Origin: Mytilus trossulus
Lineage: Eukaryota; Mollusca; Bivalvia; Mytilida; Mytilidae
Length of the DNA stretch: 64,000 nucleotides
Direction of reading: 5' to 3'
Assembly (NCBI RefSeq): GCF_036588685.1
Contig: NC_086380.1
Coordinates: forward strand, 32,692,474 to 32,756,473
Under the pieces are notes generated by a model that was given only the letters and a program-made list of their open reading frames with translations, did no database searches and had not been told where the DNA came from. The first letter of the stretch is position 1. Each line of letters opens with the position of its first letter. The position numbers were made by a program, and so were the translations under genes. Positions 10,701 to 22,709 of this stretch are shown in pieces.

Positions 10701-12440
10701 GAAAAATGTCTTGGGACCTCTCTCAATACTTATATTCTTGTGTAATTCCGGCGTCCCGCCTCGCGTATAGTACCGACGTACGCCGGACGTTGTCAACAAC
10801 CATGTACACTGCCAATACGATAGTAATTTTGGACGCATTCAACTTGTCAATCATATCTGCACAACGCGTGTTCAGGGCATATATAAAGAGCATACATAAG
10901 TGTGTTTCAGGCGTTCAAGTAACGTATGTTTGCATACTAGTGTGTCTGGCGTTTGTCTAACGTAGATGAAATGCACGCTACGAATGGAAAACGTCCCTTG
11001 AATGATCGTATTTGAGACACGTCTCGCTCGTACCTTATTATTTATCAGTGCTTTTGGCGGGTCTTGGACATGCGATAATGGGGCTGTTTCATCGAACTAG
11101 TACATATTTATTTAGGGGTCTACTGAGGTCAACCTTCGGTTAGGGAATTTTCTCGCTGCATTGAAGACCCATTGGTGGATTTTGGTGGTTATCTACTCTT
11201 TGGTCGAATTGTTTTCCCTGTGACATATTACTCATTTCCATTCTCAATTCAATTGTTTTGACTACTTCTGAATACACATGGTTTTGTATAATCACGGACA
11301 TCTACTATATAAATGTCAGAGCAAGTTTCGTTGAAAGTCAAAATATGTTTTCGATACGCCACGGGTATGTTTTAAACTTTCACAGAGTGCTGAAACTACG
11401 TCAGGCGTTTGTTACATACACGTCCCGCATACGTCAACACAAATGTCCAAATAAAAATTGAACGATATTGAGGCGAATACAATATGCCCTAAATGTGTGA
11501 TTCATACTATATGTCGTGTTGTCCAAGTGTGGTATATGCTTGATAAACGCTCTACTTTTAGCTGTTTAAAAGTTTCATGGAGTTCAAGCGGTCACCAAGC
11601 GTATACATTTGCATTTCAACGCGAGTCTTAAGATTGCTTAGCGTTCCTCTTGCGTGCATCTAACATATACGGACCCAGTCAATTTCCCTGTACGTCTCGT
11701 GCACGTCAGTCTATACGCCAGTGCGTGAGTCTAACGCCGGCAGGAGTGAAACAACTTAATTGCATAACAATACCGACGCGTGTTCAGTCGATTATCAGTA
11801 AGTAGTTTCCCGAAACCAGTGACTGTATATAAATAAGATTTGACTGGATACTTGGTTTCTGACAAAGTTTGACATTATTTCCCGTATACCTGATTTATCC
11901 TTTCTAATTTATTTTACAAAGTAGAAGTTTTGAAGTTACGTGTTATTTTATCCGTATTTTTAAAGTTGGCTTTTACCGCCTTTTTTTTTTGTTCTTCAAT
12001 CAAAGTATTTTTCTGGACAAGTGTGCAAATGTGGATTATATTTTAATGAATGTCAAGTTACCTGACATGTAGATAGTAAGCTATGCATTGGATGTAACAT
12101 GCACTTCTTAGTACGACAGTTTTCAACCCACGTGTGTAAATCCGGAAATCTGTCACGAGTGTTTTTTTCGCCACTTACTATGTGAACGCATTTGACCTTT
12201 TTTTTTTTTTTTTTTTGCTTTTCATTGTTTGTGTTAAATGTTTACCTATCGAACCTGATGAAGGTTAATTTAGAAGTATGTGATGTGAACAAGGAATTCG
12301 TTTTATGCACTTTCCCCTCGACGATTTTCAACCTATAACCTTGAACTTTCTAGAATGTTAGTACATACATTCAAAATATGCATCCTATGTTGTGTATACA
12401 TCATATTTACATTGTTTTTACGTCTGTCAACACGTAGTCA
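7756..12440. other. Intergenic DNA with decayed interspersed repeats
   Basis: No gene is supported. Fragments of family R4 in minus orientation occur near 8340-8440 and 11090-11260, both ending TTTCCATTCTCAATT. A weak R3 fragment lies near 9795-9905, and the phrase CACGAATGTGACCT at 7873 also belongs to R3. The part from 10700 to 11760 is richer in CG and in ACGTCA/ACGTC-like words than its surroundings, which suggests a decayed element, but I cannot name it. Confidence 0.45.
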
Positions 12441-12441
12441 G

Positions 12442-12935
12442 TATAAAAAAGAAGATGCGGTATGATAGCCAATGAGAAATCTCTCCACAAGAGACAGTTT
12501 GTGAGTAGCATTTTCGATATATAGTTGGTGCCCGTTATATGCAATCAACACCACCTTCAGCTAAATTTTTAGAATGTTCGTGTATATGAGACGTTAAATA
12601 TGTACACATTTGAAAAAAAAAGGCAGATTTTGAAAATTTTACGTGACGTTTGCTTCTAGACTATGTATCTTTACAAATTGTCTAGAAGACTGTTTAGGAT
12701 TGATATTATGAAATTTTCTTATTTGTACGAACTTAAAACCAAGCTTAATCATGATAAATGTCGGTCGTTTTGCGTCACGGCCAATACATGAGTTTTGTGT
12801 TGGTAATAAAAAATAACTCGATGGTATGGTTTGCTTGCCAAATGAGACAACTCTCTTCAAGAGACAAAATGATACAGAAAGTAACAACATGCAGTCGCCG
12901 TACGACCTTCAACAATGAACAAAACAATATTTTAT
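12442..12935 (+). repeat. R1 interspersed repeat, two truncated fragments
   Basis: AAGAAGATGCGGTATGATAG with CCAATGAGAAATCTCTCCAC at 12450-12490, and a second piece at 12835-12935 containing CAAATGAGACAACTCTC and GTACGACCTTCAACAATGA, are diverged pieces of R1. R1 is the commonest interspersed repeat of this window. Confidence 0.7.
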
Positions 12936-12939
12936 AATA

Positions 12940-15900
12940 GTCTATTTGTCAATTATCGATATGTTTCTGTTAACTCATTTTTAACACAAGTTCTTTCCAA
13001 TTACTAAATAACAATGGGTTTTTAACCACACAAAACTAGCTGCTGTCCATTCATGAAAAGACGTTGTAAGTGATTTTTAAGCGTTTCAACAAATAAAAAA
13101 CAAAATGAAAAAAAAACCAAAAAACTGATATCCAAGATTTTATTTCAACAAAAGAGTATTTCTTATTTCTATTAACAGTTATGAATAACAAACAAGCATA
13201 ACGAACAGAAAAATGTGCTCTTTACGTTTACTTTGCTATTCCTATCGATGAAAATTTATATCACCTCTAAAGGGAGAAGACTTCATAAGTATGATTTACT
13301 TGTGTCTAATCCATTTTGCTTTAATTCAGCAAATAAAATATGTTTAAACTAAGGGAAACAGCTCTTTTATTATAGCTTTAATGACAGAATTGGCAATTAG
13401 ACTGTAACCTAGTTCCTCCTGGACGTTTAAAGTCAGAACCATCCAATTTTCTAGAAAGTTACACTATACCATGAAGAAACCGATACATTCAAGATGGGTA
13501 CCCTACTTTGTGTACACAATTACAAAAGTTTGGCTGATTTCGCATATTGTTCAGTTGCATTGTCAATGGAGGTTATTATCTAATCAATTCCTACGGAAGT
13601 TTACAAATCTAAACCAGCGAATGTCTAGAATACAATTCAAAGGAGATGCGGTCGAGACATCATCGGACAAAAACCCATCGAAAAACATTACTAACTTGTA
13701 AAACTTGTGTCGGCTCCATTTGACTGTCATGTCGAGGTTTTAAGATTTTCACTCACTCAGGTAAAGTTGACTTTTGATGCATTGTTCATTTTACTCTAAA
13801 AATGTTTCGGTTCTTATGTATCGTTGTCTTTTTAATATTTGGCTTTGAGCGTTCTTGGTGAAGGTAAATCATGATAAGGGCGTCCAACGCCTAAAATTTA
13901 TGACGTATTGTTTTCATTTTTTGAACGAAAAAAAATGTTTTAACTATACAAAAATATCCGAAGATATCTAAAACGGTTTACATATAATCATAAACAATAA
14001 AGAGGTGATTCTTACATGTATATTATGAGTATTTCAGATTTTCCAGAAACTGAAAAGGAAAGGTTATTCGAAACAATGAAAGTCATTTAACAAGAACAAC
14101 AACGAAGGACGGTCGCCATCTTGTGTAATCAACGTTTTTATTTCAGCAAAGTCGTTAAACTTTCTACAAGGTGGAAATCAATTTTGCAATAAATTCGTCT
14201 TTCATTTTCGACCTTTAGCTTCTAATCTTTGTAAAACAATACATGCTTTATTTTATTCAGACACAAATATGACCTATAATTGCTAATTTCCATGTTGTTT
14301 GGTCTCCTGTGTAGATTTGCCTAATTGGAAATCAAACCACATCTTCTTATTAATTTCACAAGAGGTCAATACATACAAATTATACAGAATAGACAGCAAA
14401 GGTTATCGTATAATAACACGTGATTTTCATGACAAAGAAATATACAATTTATTGATTACTTGTTTGTAAGGAGAAGAAATATCATAAGTAAATGTAAGTA
14501 CCTATATGCGTAAATATCTTATATTTTAAAACAAATGATTAAGTTTTCTCAGCAAAGTGCATATTTTTAACAGTGTAGTAATACGAAAGTACACCAATCA
14601 ATGTTCTGTCTTGAGAGATAATGTGGCTGTTGCCTTTTGTGTCAATTCTCTGTCATATGGTATTTATAAAAATGAGATCGAGAAAGGGTAAGATAAAGTT
14701 GTCAAGCATTGCGATCGGATCTTGAAAGATCTGGTATCGGATGGTGAGTGCAATTTTATACAATTCAATTGCAAAATCTGGGGAAATATCTGTTTTATTA
14801 TTTAAAGTATGAAGAATTCAGAACAAAGAAACATGTCTGTCGAAATGGCTCTACTTTCTTCAAAATACTGTGCATTAAGAAAAAAAACAGTACTATTTTT
14901 TCTTGTGCAAAAACTCACATTTTACCACAAATTGGATAACGATAATGACTTAAACGATGGCTTAATAAAGATAAGTACTTTCGTTCTAGTCCTTCAAAAG
15001 ATAGAATTTTCTTTTAATTTGGAATTTGTCCTTTTAAATTATTTAAAACCAAATTTTTATCTAAAATTTTACATTGGGCATCAATATGAAATTTTATATT
15101 ATGCCTTAACATATATTGCTGTTAAAATTAAGATCAAATTGATAATTTGCTAATTTTTAAATAGAATTAATTAAGGTTTTTACCCCATTTCCCCCTAATT
15201 TTCACATGCTTAAAAATTTAACTCCCCAGATTCAATCATTTTCCTTTCAAATTTTAGCTCAAAATATATTTGCCAGTAGGTCCGAGAACACAATTAATTC
15301 GTAGTGCATTTCTTTTAGAACATAAATGAAAATAAAAAAAATCCCACCTGCGCTTTCTCAAAGAAAATTTTACAGTGTGTTGTACTACTTTTGGGACCAA
15401 TTATGTCAAATTTATAGAAAACTTCATCGCCTCTAACTCAAAATATGGACAATTTTGTGTTTAGGGCGTCTTGAAATCTTTAGACAGCTTCCGAAGTGCT
15501 CATTTTCAACCTTTTTCAGCTGGACCAAATCACTACTTTCCTTTAAAATTCTGGACCCAAATTTTTTTACAGTGTAATTTCATCCCCCTACTTGCAATTT
15601 GAGGCATTGAACATGGAGAAATAAATTTGGAAGGGGTATAAAAATTAATGGCAAGTAACCCACTGTCAACACTAGGGACTATATTTGTGACGAAAATCAA
15701 GGGACGACAATGGTGGTCTCGGACCAGTAGTTTGCAGGTACATTTGATTTTTTTATTTGAATGAAACAGGAACCTAGTTAGGGTGTGTCGTTGGCCGAAA
15801 ATCAATGCTTTTGGTAGAAAAATAATTTAGAGAGGAAATGAGTCTTTGAAGCTAAGGTATACAGCCACATAAATATTTTAAATTATTTTTTAAGTTAAAA

Positions 15901-17435
15901 AATTGTAAGCTATTCAAGATGACGAATTAGATCTTTTTTGAATTTCTAAATTTATGGATATGGATAATAAACCGAATATTGCTAATAACAAAAAAATATT
16001 GATTCCAAAATCCTCCCCAAAAACACAGACATATTCCACAAAAGACATATTTAATAAACATACGAAGAGGGATTTATTTTAAAAATTAAGACAACTACTT
16101 TTTATTTGATTGAGAAGTTTTGTTCATAACATCTACATTTTGTACATACAAATACATGTAAATGTTTGTTTCTGAAACGTACTTTTCATTGTCAGTCAAA
16201 AGCTTACCCCGTTTTGACCCCATTTGTTATTACAGCAATGGAAGTCATGTGACTACCATATTTGGGCAGTTTTAGGGTTACTTTTTGTTCAACAAAATGA
16301 GTCCATTTCATAGAAAAGTCATATCAAATGGAATCAAAGCATGATATACATTAAGTACAAGAAAACTGCGTATATACGTTTTAGAAGTTCTAACATAGAT
16401 TTTTTTTTTGATTAAACGGCGTGCTGAAATATTATACGAAGCTTTCCCGACCTCTTCACATGTTGCGGCTATTTTTACCAATTAGGAAGTCGAAATTTCT
16501 TTCTTCACTCAAGAAAATATATGCTATGTAATTTTTTTATTTTCCTCATTTTCCTCTTGGGTATGTTTTTCACACGCATTTTCCCGACTTTTTTCTTGTC
16601 CAATAGTGTGCTACCCTCCCAGTAGTCGCTGTGTCGGCATTGACCATGATTTTGTTATGTACTTTTTAATGAATTTTCAGCTGATAAAGTTGTAAAATAT
16701 TTGTAAATTATATTCAAACGGGCTAATTATTGTTACTTTTTTGTTTTTGATTCTAGTGTTTATTTTTTTCCCTTTTGAAACAATACTCACAATTGATCCC
16801 AACCGACCTACTGACCTAAGATGGTAACTTGTCATGTAATTATTTTTAACATGACATACCTCTGACCATACGTAATGAAGGTATATCAATACATGCAAAT
16901 CGAACTCGAAAAAAAAATACGTTATGTTTTGTTTTCATTGATTGCTAATGGTTCTATTTAACTATATCTAGGTCAAAATTTGAAAAAAAAGTCGACTAGT
17001 TCGCTTACGTAGGACTTCAGCATTGCGTCGTTTAAACACAATAATTGGATGCTCTTTCATATTTAATGTTTCGAAAATGAACTGATACATATATTTTGTT
17101 TTTGGACAAGGTCATGTTTTTCCATGACTGTAAGTCGCGTCTTTATACAGCATCTATTGAATGTTGGATATGTACTGATTGATATTTTATACTTAGAAAT
17201 ATATTTTTTTTATTAGTTGTTATTGGTCTTGCGCTAGCTGTTAATAACTGCGAGTAATTTCAGATATGCATATAGTGTCTTTTTGTTGTTGTTGTTGATT
17301 TAGGGATGTATAAGTACCATGACACGTTCGGTCTTTGTTTTTGTAAATTGTTTTTCTGCTTTGTATCGATCCAATGAGTTGCGCCCTTTTTAACTGACTG
17401 ATAGATGATCATAGTTATAGTTCGGTACTATAATA
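12940..17435. other. Intergenic DNA, no gene supported
   Basis: About 4.5 kb with short open frames only. At 13795-13900 there is a minus-orientation relative of family R2 (AGCGTTCTTGGTGAAGGTAA matches the reverse of 46057-46085). The part from 15240 to 16560, with phrases such as TTTTACAGTGTGTTGTACTA, looks like a decayed dispersed element to me, but nothing in the window confirms it. Confidence 0.4.
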
Positions 17436-17439
17436 CCAC

Positions 17440-17760
17440 CGTTGCAGGATTGGGGAGGGTTAGGCTCCTGCATATATGTTCCTGTACCAAGTCGTGTAAT
17501 ACAGTAGTCGTTTATGACTGTATATCATATTTGTATTTCGTTCATTGTTTTTACATGAACAAGCCGTTAGTTTTCTCGTTTAAATTGTTTAACATTTACC
17601 ATTTTGAGGCCTTTCATTACTGACTATACGGTATCATGATTTGTTTTTTATTATTGAAGGCCGTACGGGTGACCCATAGTTGTAAACTTCATTGTCATTT
17701 GGTCTGTCTAGTGGAGAGATTTCTTATTGGCAATCATAACACATCTTCTTATTTTTTATA
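17440..17760 (-). repeat. R1 interspersed repeat, near full length
   Basis: A minus-orientation copy running from the CCTGTACCAAGTCG phrase through GCCGTTAGTTTTCTCGTTT, GAAGGCCGTACGG and TTATTGGCAATCAT to CACATCTTCTT. It is collinear with the plus copies at 24450, 48870 and 63708 and the minus copy at 52044. Confidence 0.8.
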
Positions 17761-17764
17761 TATA

Positions 17765-18645
17765 CATATATAAAACATAACTATAAGTGAACTGTTGTAA
17801 AAATGAAAATAATTCACGAGGTGCATTTTTACTCAAAAACGATGAAAAAAAAAATAAACTGAGAAATTTAAAAAAAAGTTCAAACAAAATGTATGTTGCT
17901 AAACTCTTAATACTTTTAGTATAATACAAAATATTGATAAAATTATAAGATTTTGTTTTCATATAATGTGCTTTGTTTCATTTAGAATATAGTGTGGCCA
18001 TTGACTTACATTTTAAAATGCATTCCGTTATTCGCAGTATTCATATTTTTTTATCCTTCTTCCGGTCCAAAGATTACTTTCAATCTAGATTCCGTTTACT
18101 TGTTAATTCTAAAGCCAATTCTGTTTATTCAATCAATCAGGGCCGATTCAAGGATCAAAATTAAGGGGTGTGTAATGGTCCGAAATCTTTTAAAATCAAG
18201 TCAAAAATGTGTTATGTGCGATCAAAAAGGCGTTCACCTTCTACGCGCCCCTGTGATCGCCATTGATACATTTTTATTTGGTACAAAAAGGTGAAATTGG
18301 AAGTAAAATGTTAAATCCCAACAAAATTTGTTTTGAACATAATAGAAACTATATTAAGCGAATTGTTTAATCATCAAATTAAATCCAATTCTTGTAAAGA
18401 CAATAGTTTTGACATTCTATGGTAATTCCGTTTAAATTTTAAAAGTCATTTACATATTACTGATGTCAATCGAGTCTTTTACTATCCTTTACAAACAATT
18501 CATGCAATAGAGGTCAACATTTAAAACACAACGACGTTTACTAAACATCATATGCCTTCATGCATAGCATAAAAGTAACGTTTAACTTTATAAAACATAA
18601 GTTTTAGCGGCAAGTTCCGTGAATTGTTCAGTTTCACAATACAAA
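17765..18645. other. Noncoding 3' flank of the Gly/Met-rich protein gene
   Basis: AT-rich with no gene supported. The part around 18130-18260 (GGGCCGATTCAAGGATC) may be a decayed interspersed element. Confidence 0.4.
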
Positions 18646-18649
18646 TTTG

Positions 18650-18655
18650 TTTATT
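18650..18655 (-). other. Polyadenylation signal AATAAA
   Basis: TTTATT on the plus strand reads AATAAA on the minus strand, 61 nt past the stop codon of the 323-aa secreted protein at 18716. Spacing is compatible with a short 3' UTR. Confidence 0.6.
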
Positions 18656-18715
18656 TGATTCTCTAATAAATTAGACAGTTATTGCACGCACACTAAGAGA
18701 CAGGGTAGCAGCACA

Positions 18716-19687
18716 CTACTGTAATTTTACAAATTTAGATAATGTACTTATAAGCTTTCCTAAGCTGGCACGAATGGAATTGAAAGTTGACATCATTTGA
18801 TTCATAGAGTTACTAAATCTTGCCATAATTCCTATTTTTTGTTGTTGTGTATAACTTGCTTGTTGTTCTTGGTTCTGCGGTTGTTGTGATTGTGGCTGTT
18901 GTTTAGATTGTGGTTGTCTTTGATTTGGTTGCTGATTACCATTCTGCATCTGCATTTGATATTGTCTATGCATTTGTTGTTGCATTTGTTGGTGACGCAT
19001 TGCATTTTGTTGAAATTGTTGATCATGTGGTCCATTTCCATGGCCGCCATTTGGTACTTGACCTGGTGCTGATATGGCTGCTCCACTTCCGTGTCCCTGT
19101 TTCATTTTCTGCCAAGCAGCATTCATTTTTGTAGGAGCTTTCGTAGTGATAGGATGTTCTGGTGCTTCATATTCCACAGCAGGTGCTTTCGTTGTCGGTT
19201 GCTGTCCTGGCTGTTGGCCACCTGGAGCTCCAGGTTGTGGTGCTCCCATACCTCCCATCATTCCGTTACCCATCATACCCGGATACATTGGGTAATTACC
19301 TGCCATCATACCCTGTCCTCCCATCATCCCTCCACCACCGCCCATCATTCCAGTACCGTGACCCATCATACCTTGACCTCCCATTCCGTGTCCTCCCATC
19401 ATTGCGCCACCTCCCCCCATCATACTTTGCGGTATCGGTGGTGGTTGTGTATTGAATCCACCTCCCATAGCAGCGGCGAATTCTGGGGGAACTGGACCGA
19501 AACCTTGTCCTCCGAAACCCATCCCGCCTCCTCCTCCCATTCCACCCGCTTGTGGATTCCAGGTGCCTCCTGCTCCACCTTCAGCTGCACCAGCACCTCC
19601 TGCTCCACCTCCACCATTCCACATTCCTCCCATCTGCTGACATAAACATGTCGGTAACAACAAACTTGCTAATGTAAGCGCTAACAT
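18716..19687 (-). CDS. Secreted Gly/Met-rich and Gln-rich matrix-like protein
   Basis: A 323-aa intact ORF. Residues 1-16 (MLALTLASLLLPTCLC) form a signal peptide, with cleavage likely before QQMGG. Residues 17-156 are Gly/Met-rich, with blocks such as MMGGHGMGGQGMMGHG and a few Pro and Trp. Residues 157-190 are a Pro/Thr linker with TTKAP twice. Residues 191-280 are Gln/Asn/His/Met-rich. Residues 281-323 change character: KIGIMARFSNS onward to SKFVKLQ is a Lys/Ser/hydrophobic segment that can form an amphipathic helix. The only Cys residues are in the signal peptide. AATAAA follows the stop by 61 nt. Composition resembles low-complexity shell-matrix or byssal proteins of bivalves; I cannot assign it to a named family. 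The many open frames over the same DNA arise from the repetitive sequence and are shadows. Confidence 0.88.
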   Translation of the reverse strand: MLALTLASLLLPTCLCQQMGGMWNGGGGAGGAGAAEGGAGGTWNPQAGGMGGGGGMGFGGQGFGPVPPEFAAAMGGGFNTQPPPIPQSMMGGGGAMMGGHGMGGQGMMGHGTGMMGGGGGMMGGQGMMAGNYPMYPGMMGNGMMGGMGAPQPGAPGGQQPGQQPTTKAPAVEYEAPEHPITTKAPTKMNAAWQKMKQGHGSGAAISAPGQVPNGGHGNGPHDQQFQQNAMRHQQMQQQMHRQYQMQMQNGNQQPNQRQPQSKQQPQSQQPQNQEQQASYTQQQKIGIMARFSNSMNQMMSTFNSIRASLGKLISTLSKFVKLQ

Positions 19688-19694
19688 TCTGTTC

Positions 19695-20448
19695 CTAGTT
19701 GGTGAAAATGAAATGTATATTTAATTAGATTAAAACTCTGTCACTACATGAAAAGATACAGTAAAATTCATAACCCATCAAATAAAAATATAAAATAGTT
19801 TAAAAACGTTTAGGGATTTCAACAAAATATGTGTACATGTATATGTGGTCAATTTGATTAAAAATTATAAAAAATGAAGCATCGGTGGTCTAAGTATTTT
19901 ATTTACAGTGACCACAAAGGTTGTGAGTTAGATTAAATGTCGGTGGTCCTCTCCGAGTAATATGGCTTCCCCCATAAATAAAAACATGGCCGCCATGGTA
20001 TGAACAAGTCTTTTTTAGAGGACTGAAACTTGCGTTAAGTAGGCTCGCGATACGATTATAATATGTTTGAAAAACAACTGACATCTGTAAGGCTACCCAT
20101 CTGGATTCACCAAACCTCGATAGTATGTTTTTAAATGAATAATTATTTACTATATTAAGAGGTAAATGTGGAATATACTGAAATAAGACAGCAATCCAAC
20201 AGAAATAATTAACAGACATTCAAACTTGTAATATTCTATAAAGATTATCATATTTTAACATAATCCAAAGGTATTACTATTTGTCAATTTTTATCCATAA
20301 TCCATGTTGGGCCATAACCAACATATAAGGACATAAAACGCCTTTCAAATCACCATGATTTTGTAACGTCTATATACATGTATGCTGATATCTTATACAA
20401 TGTTGAAAATTTGTATAATTTGTTAAATTGGATTCAAGTTTTACCTAC
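19695..20448 (-). other. Probable 5'-UTR intron of the Gly/Met-rich protein gene
   Basis: On the minus strand, TTTTCACCAACTAG ends 7 nt before the ATG and is a usable acceptor. The best upstream donor is ACAAG|GTAGGTAAAAC at 20449/20448, giving a 754-nt intron. The exon above it would lie around 20449-20600. The arrangement parallels that of the giant secreted protein. Splice sites are read from sequence only. Confidence 0.45.
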
Positions 20449-20829
20449 CTTGTTTGTTTGTAATGGCGGCAGTCCCTAGTTTGTCCAAGTCATATCCCAG
20501 TGATTAATAACGTTCCCCGTCACGATACTCTACGAGACTAATTGAAAGGCCATCACACTGACACATAAGAACAGCAACAGAATACCAAATTACTTCTGTG
20601 TAAAAACAAGCGTCATATTGAGGTATTTGACTTCGGATAATTAATTTTCTGGTAATAATAGAATAGTTATACTACGATGTGTAAAATCTTAAATATACCT
20701 TTTAATGTACTTCATTTGAATACTAATTAAAAAATACTTAAAAAGACATTGTTTTAAAAAAGTACATATGATTTAGCTATATTAGGCTTTTGAATAACCT
20801 GTCGGGTATATATTTTCCCCTTTTGTGCT

Positions 20830-20995
20830 GATGCATCATGGGAATTCATTGGCGGAACCAGTGAGTAGGCTACGGGGGTTGGAACCCCCTTTTTGACGAT
20901 CAATGCATTTGAATATGAACATATAGTTGGAACCCTCCTTTATCATGGGTTTGGTCTCCCTTTTAAAAATGGCAAGATCCTTTCCTGGAATCTGG
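20830..20995. repeat. Interspersed repeat fragment with duplicated GGAACCC phrase
   Basis: GGGGGTTGGAACCCCC at 20873-20890 and GTTGGAACCCTCCTTTATCA about 50 nt later look like the inner parts of a common dispersed element. Low confidence, as no second copy is present in this window. Confidence 0.3.
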
Positions 20996-21004
20996 TATAT
21001 TTAA

Positions 21005-21171
21005 GAAATAATTCATGGAAGCCATACTAGATTTGTTGGAAATTTACACATGGCCTGGGCCGTGATATTCGAATTTTATCCTGAGCGTTAGCAAGGGATG
21101 AAATTAACGAATATCACGGCCCAGGCCATGTGTAAATTTACAACAAATCTATGGCTTCCATGAATTATTTC
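21005..21171. repeat. 167-bp palindromic MITE-like hairpin
   Basis: The left arm GAAATAATTCATGGAAGCCA is matched in reverse complement at the right end (TGGCTTCCATGAATTATTTC). The arms extend about 65 bp inward through ACACATGGCCTGGGCCGTGA with few mismatches, leaving a loop of roughly 35 nt. No clear target-site duplication is visible. Confidence 0.85.
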
Positions 21172-21179
21172 GATTCTAA

Positions 21180-22690
21180 TAGGACAAATAAGTTCATTCA
21201 AATACTGAAGCGAGGTGGGTATGCCGTGTGTGTAGCTGTTCTTTTTTACTCCTTGTTAGATATAGCTCAAATATTCTCATAAATCTTTAGCTTGCATTGA
21301 TTATTTCGTAGATAACCGCTAGAAAATATATGTTTAATTCTCAAACCCAATATTTCCTATTTTTAATTTACATGTTTTCTCGTAAACTACCGTCAAATCC
21401 AAAATTGACATTTCGTAACGAAGGAGCTGTCATGTTGACCCGCTGAAATCAAATGGGAAAACAAAACAAAACCTACCTCATAATTACATTTTAATACAAT
21501 ATTATACGAACTTCGATGGGTACAAAAAAGTTTATATTTTTGTGACATTGACTAAATATTGTTTTTATACTGCAACTTAAATTAGTAATTGATAGCTTTT
21601 AAATCGTAACATAAATATCAAGCTTATTTTCATCCCTTGATGAACCCCTGATTGTAGAGAAAGTGTTCCATGATGAAATTGACATTGCAAAAAATATAGC
21701 TGTGTTACTATATTTAGGAAATAAACAAAACTAGTGGCAATATATTAATTCTTTTTTATTATGCATCCGAATAAGAATAAAAGTTCTTTTGTCTTTTGTT
21801 TTATTACAATTTCTAATACAATAAAATTGGCAAAGCGTTTGCAAAGTAGGTTCAAATACATGTGGATTTACGTGGGAGGTATATTGTAACATCCATTATA
21901 ATGTATATCTCTGAGTCTGCGCTAAGTATAGATATATCGAGATTTTTCACACAGTGAAAGAAGCACGTCATATTAGAATTGCCATTTCTTTTTCTCATCT
22001 TACTGAAAAATATTCATAATAAATGTATAAATGAAGGTTAAATATAATTTTAATATCTCGTGTAGCTAACAATTAATCATGTTTTAATTAAAACATGTGT
22101 TTGTTTATGAAAATTTCCTGAATTACAACAATGAACAATGACCACACATTCAACCTTCATGATTATTGTTAAATAAGTGTTTTTAAACATAAATACATTT
22201 AAAAGTATATTTCAAAATTAAAAAAATAATTTGAGCCTTTAATTGACATTTCAATAGTTGCATGTTCAACCTTTGTTAAAGTTGTTATTTCGTTGTTTCA
22301 ATACAACACCTTTTAAACTAAATGTGCCATTAAATACTGGTGCTTCATCTACATGTATCATCAAATAGCTAAAATATGGTAACTAATGTCTTATCTCCCA
22401 TGACAAATACATGAATGGTTTTGACTCTACAAACAAAGCCCCCAAAATATTTTTTTTGGTTTAAATGAATAACATTGTGTGAGGTGTTTGATAAGGGAAA
22501 TAAACAATCTAATGATATAACTTTCAACAGGAAAAAAAGGTGTCTTCTGAATGATTTTTCATCAGGTATATCTATCTGTATGTTTTTCTGTATGTATTCT
22601 TCACCTCCAATATAGGGGATCAAGAGTACCCTCATTAAACCCATAATCCACACATAACGATTCATACTGATTTTTGATTCTTGATTTTTA
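21180..22690. other. AT-rich intergenic DNA
   Basis: No gene or clear repeat is seen. A 129-codon minus frame at 22369-22758 overlaps the next gene's start and shows no recognisable features. Confidence 0.4.
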
Positions 22691-22709
22691 TTCCCAGAGG
22701 TGAAGTTAT

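Noticed and set aside
10706..11461. Open frames in a CG-richer stretch (10706-10960, 11258-11461)
   Set aside because: No recognised protein features; the words around ACGTCA suggest a decayed repeat.
18832..19645. Several plus and minus frames over the Gly/Met-rich gene
   Set aside because: Shadows of the repetitive coding sequence; only the 323-aa frame has a signal peptide and a consistent 3' end.
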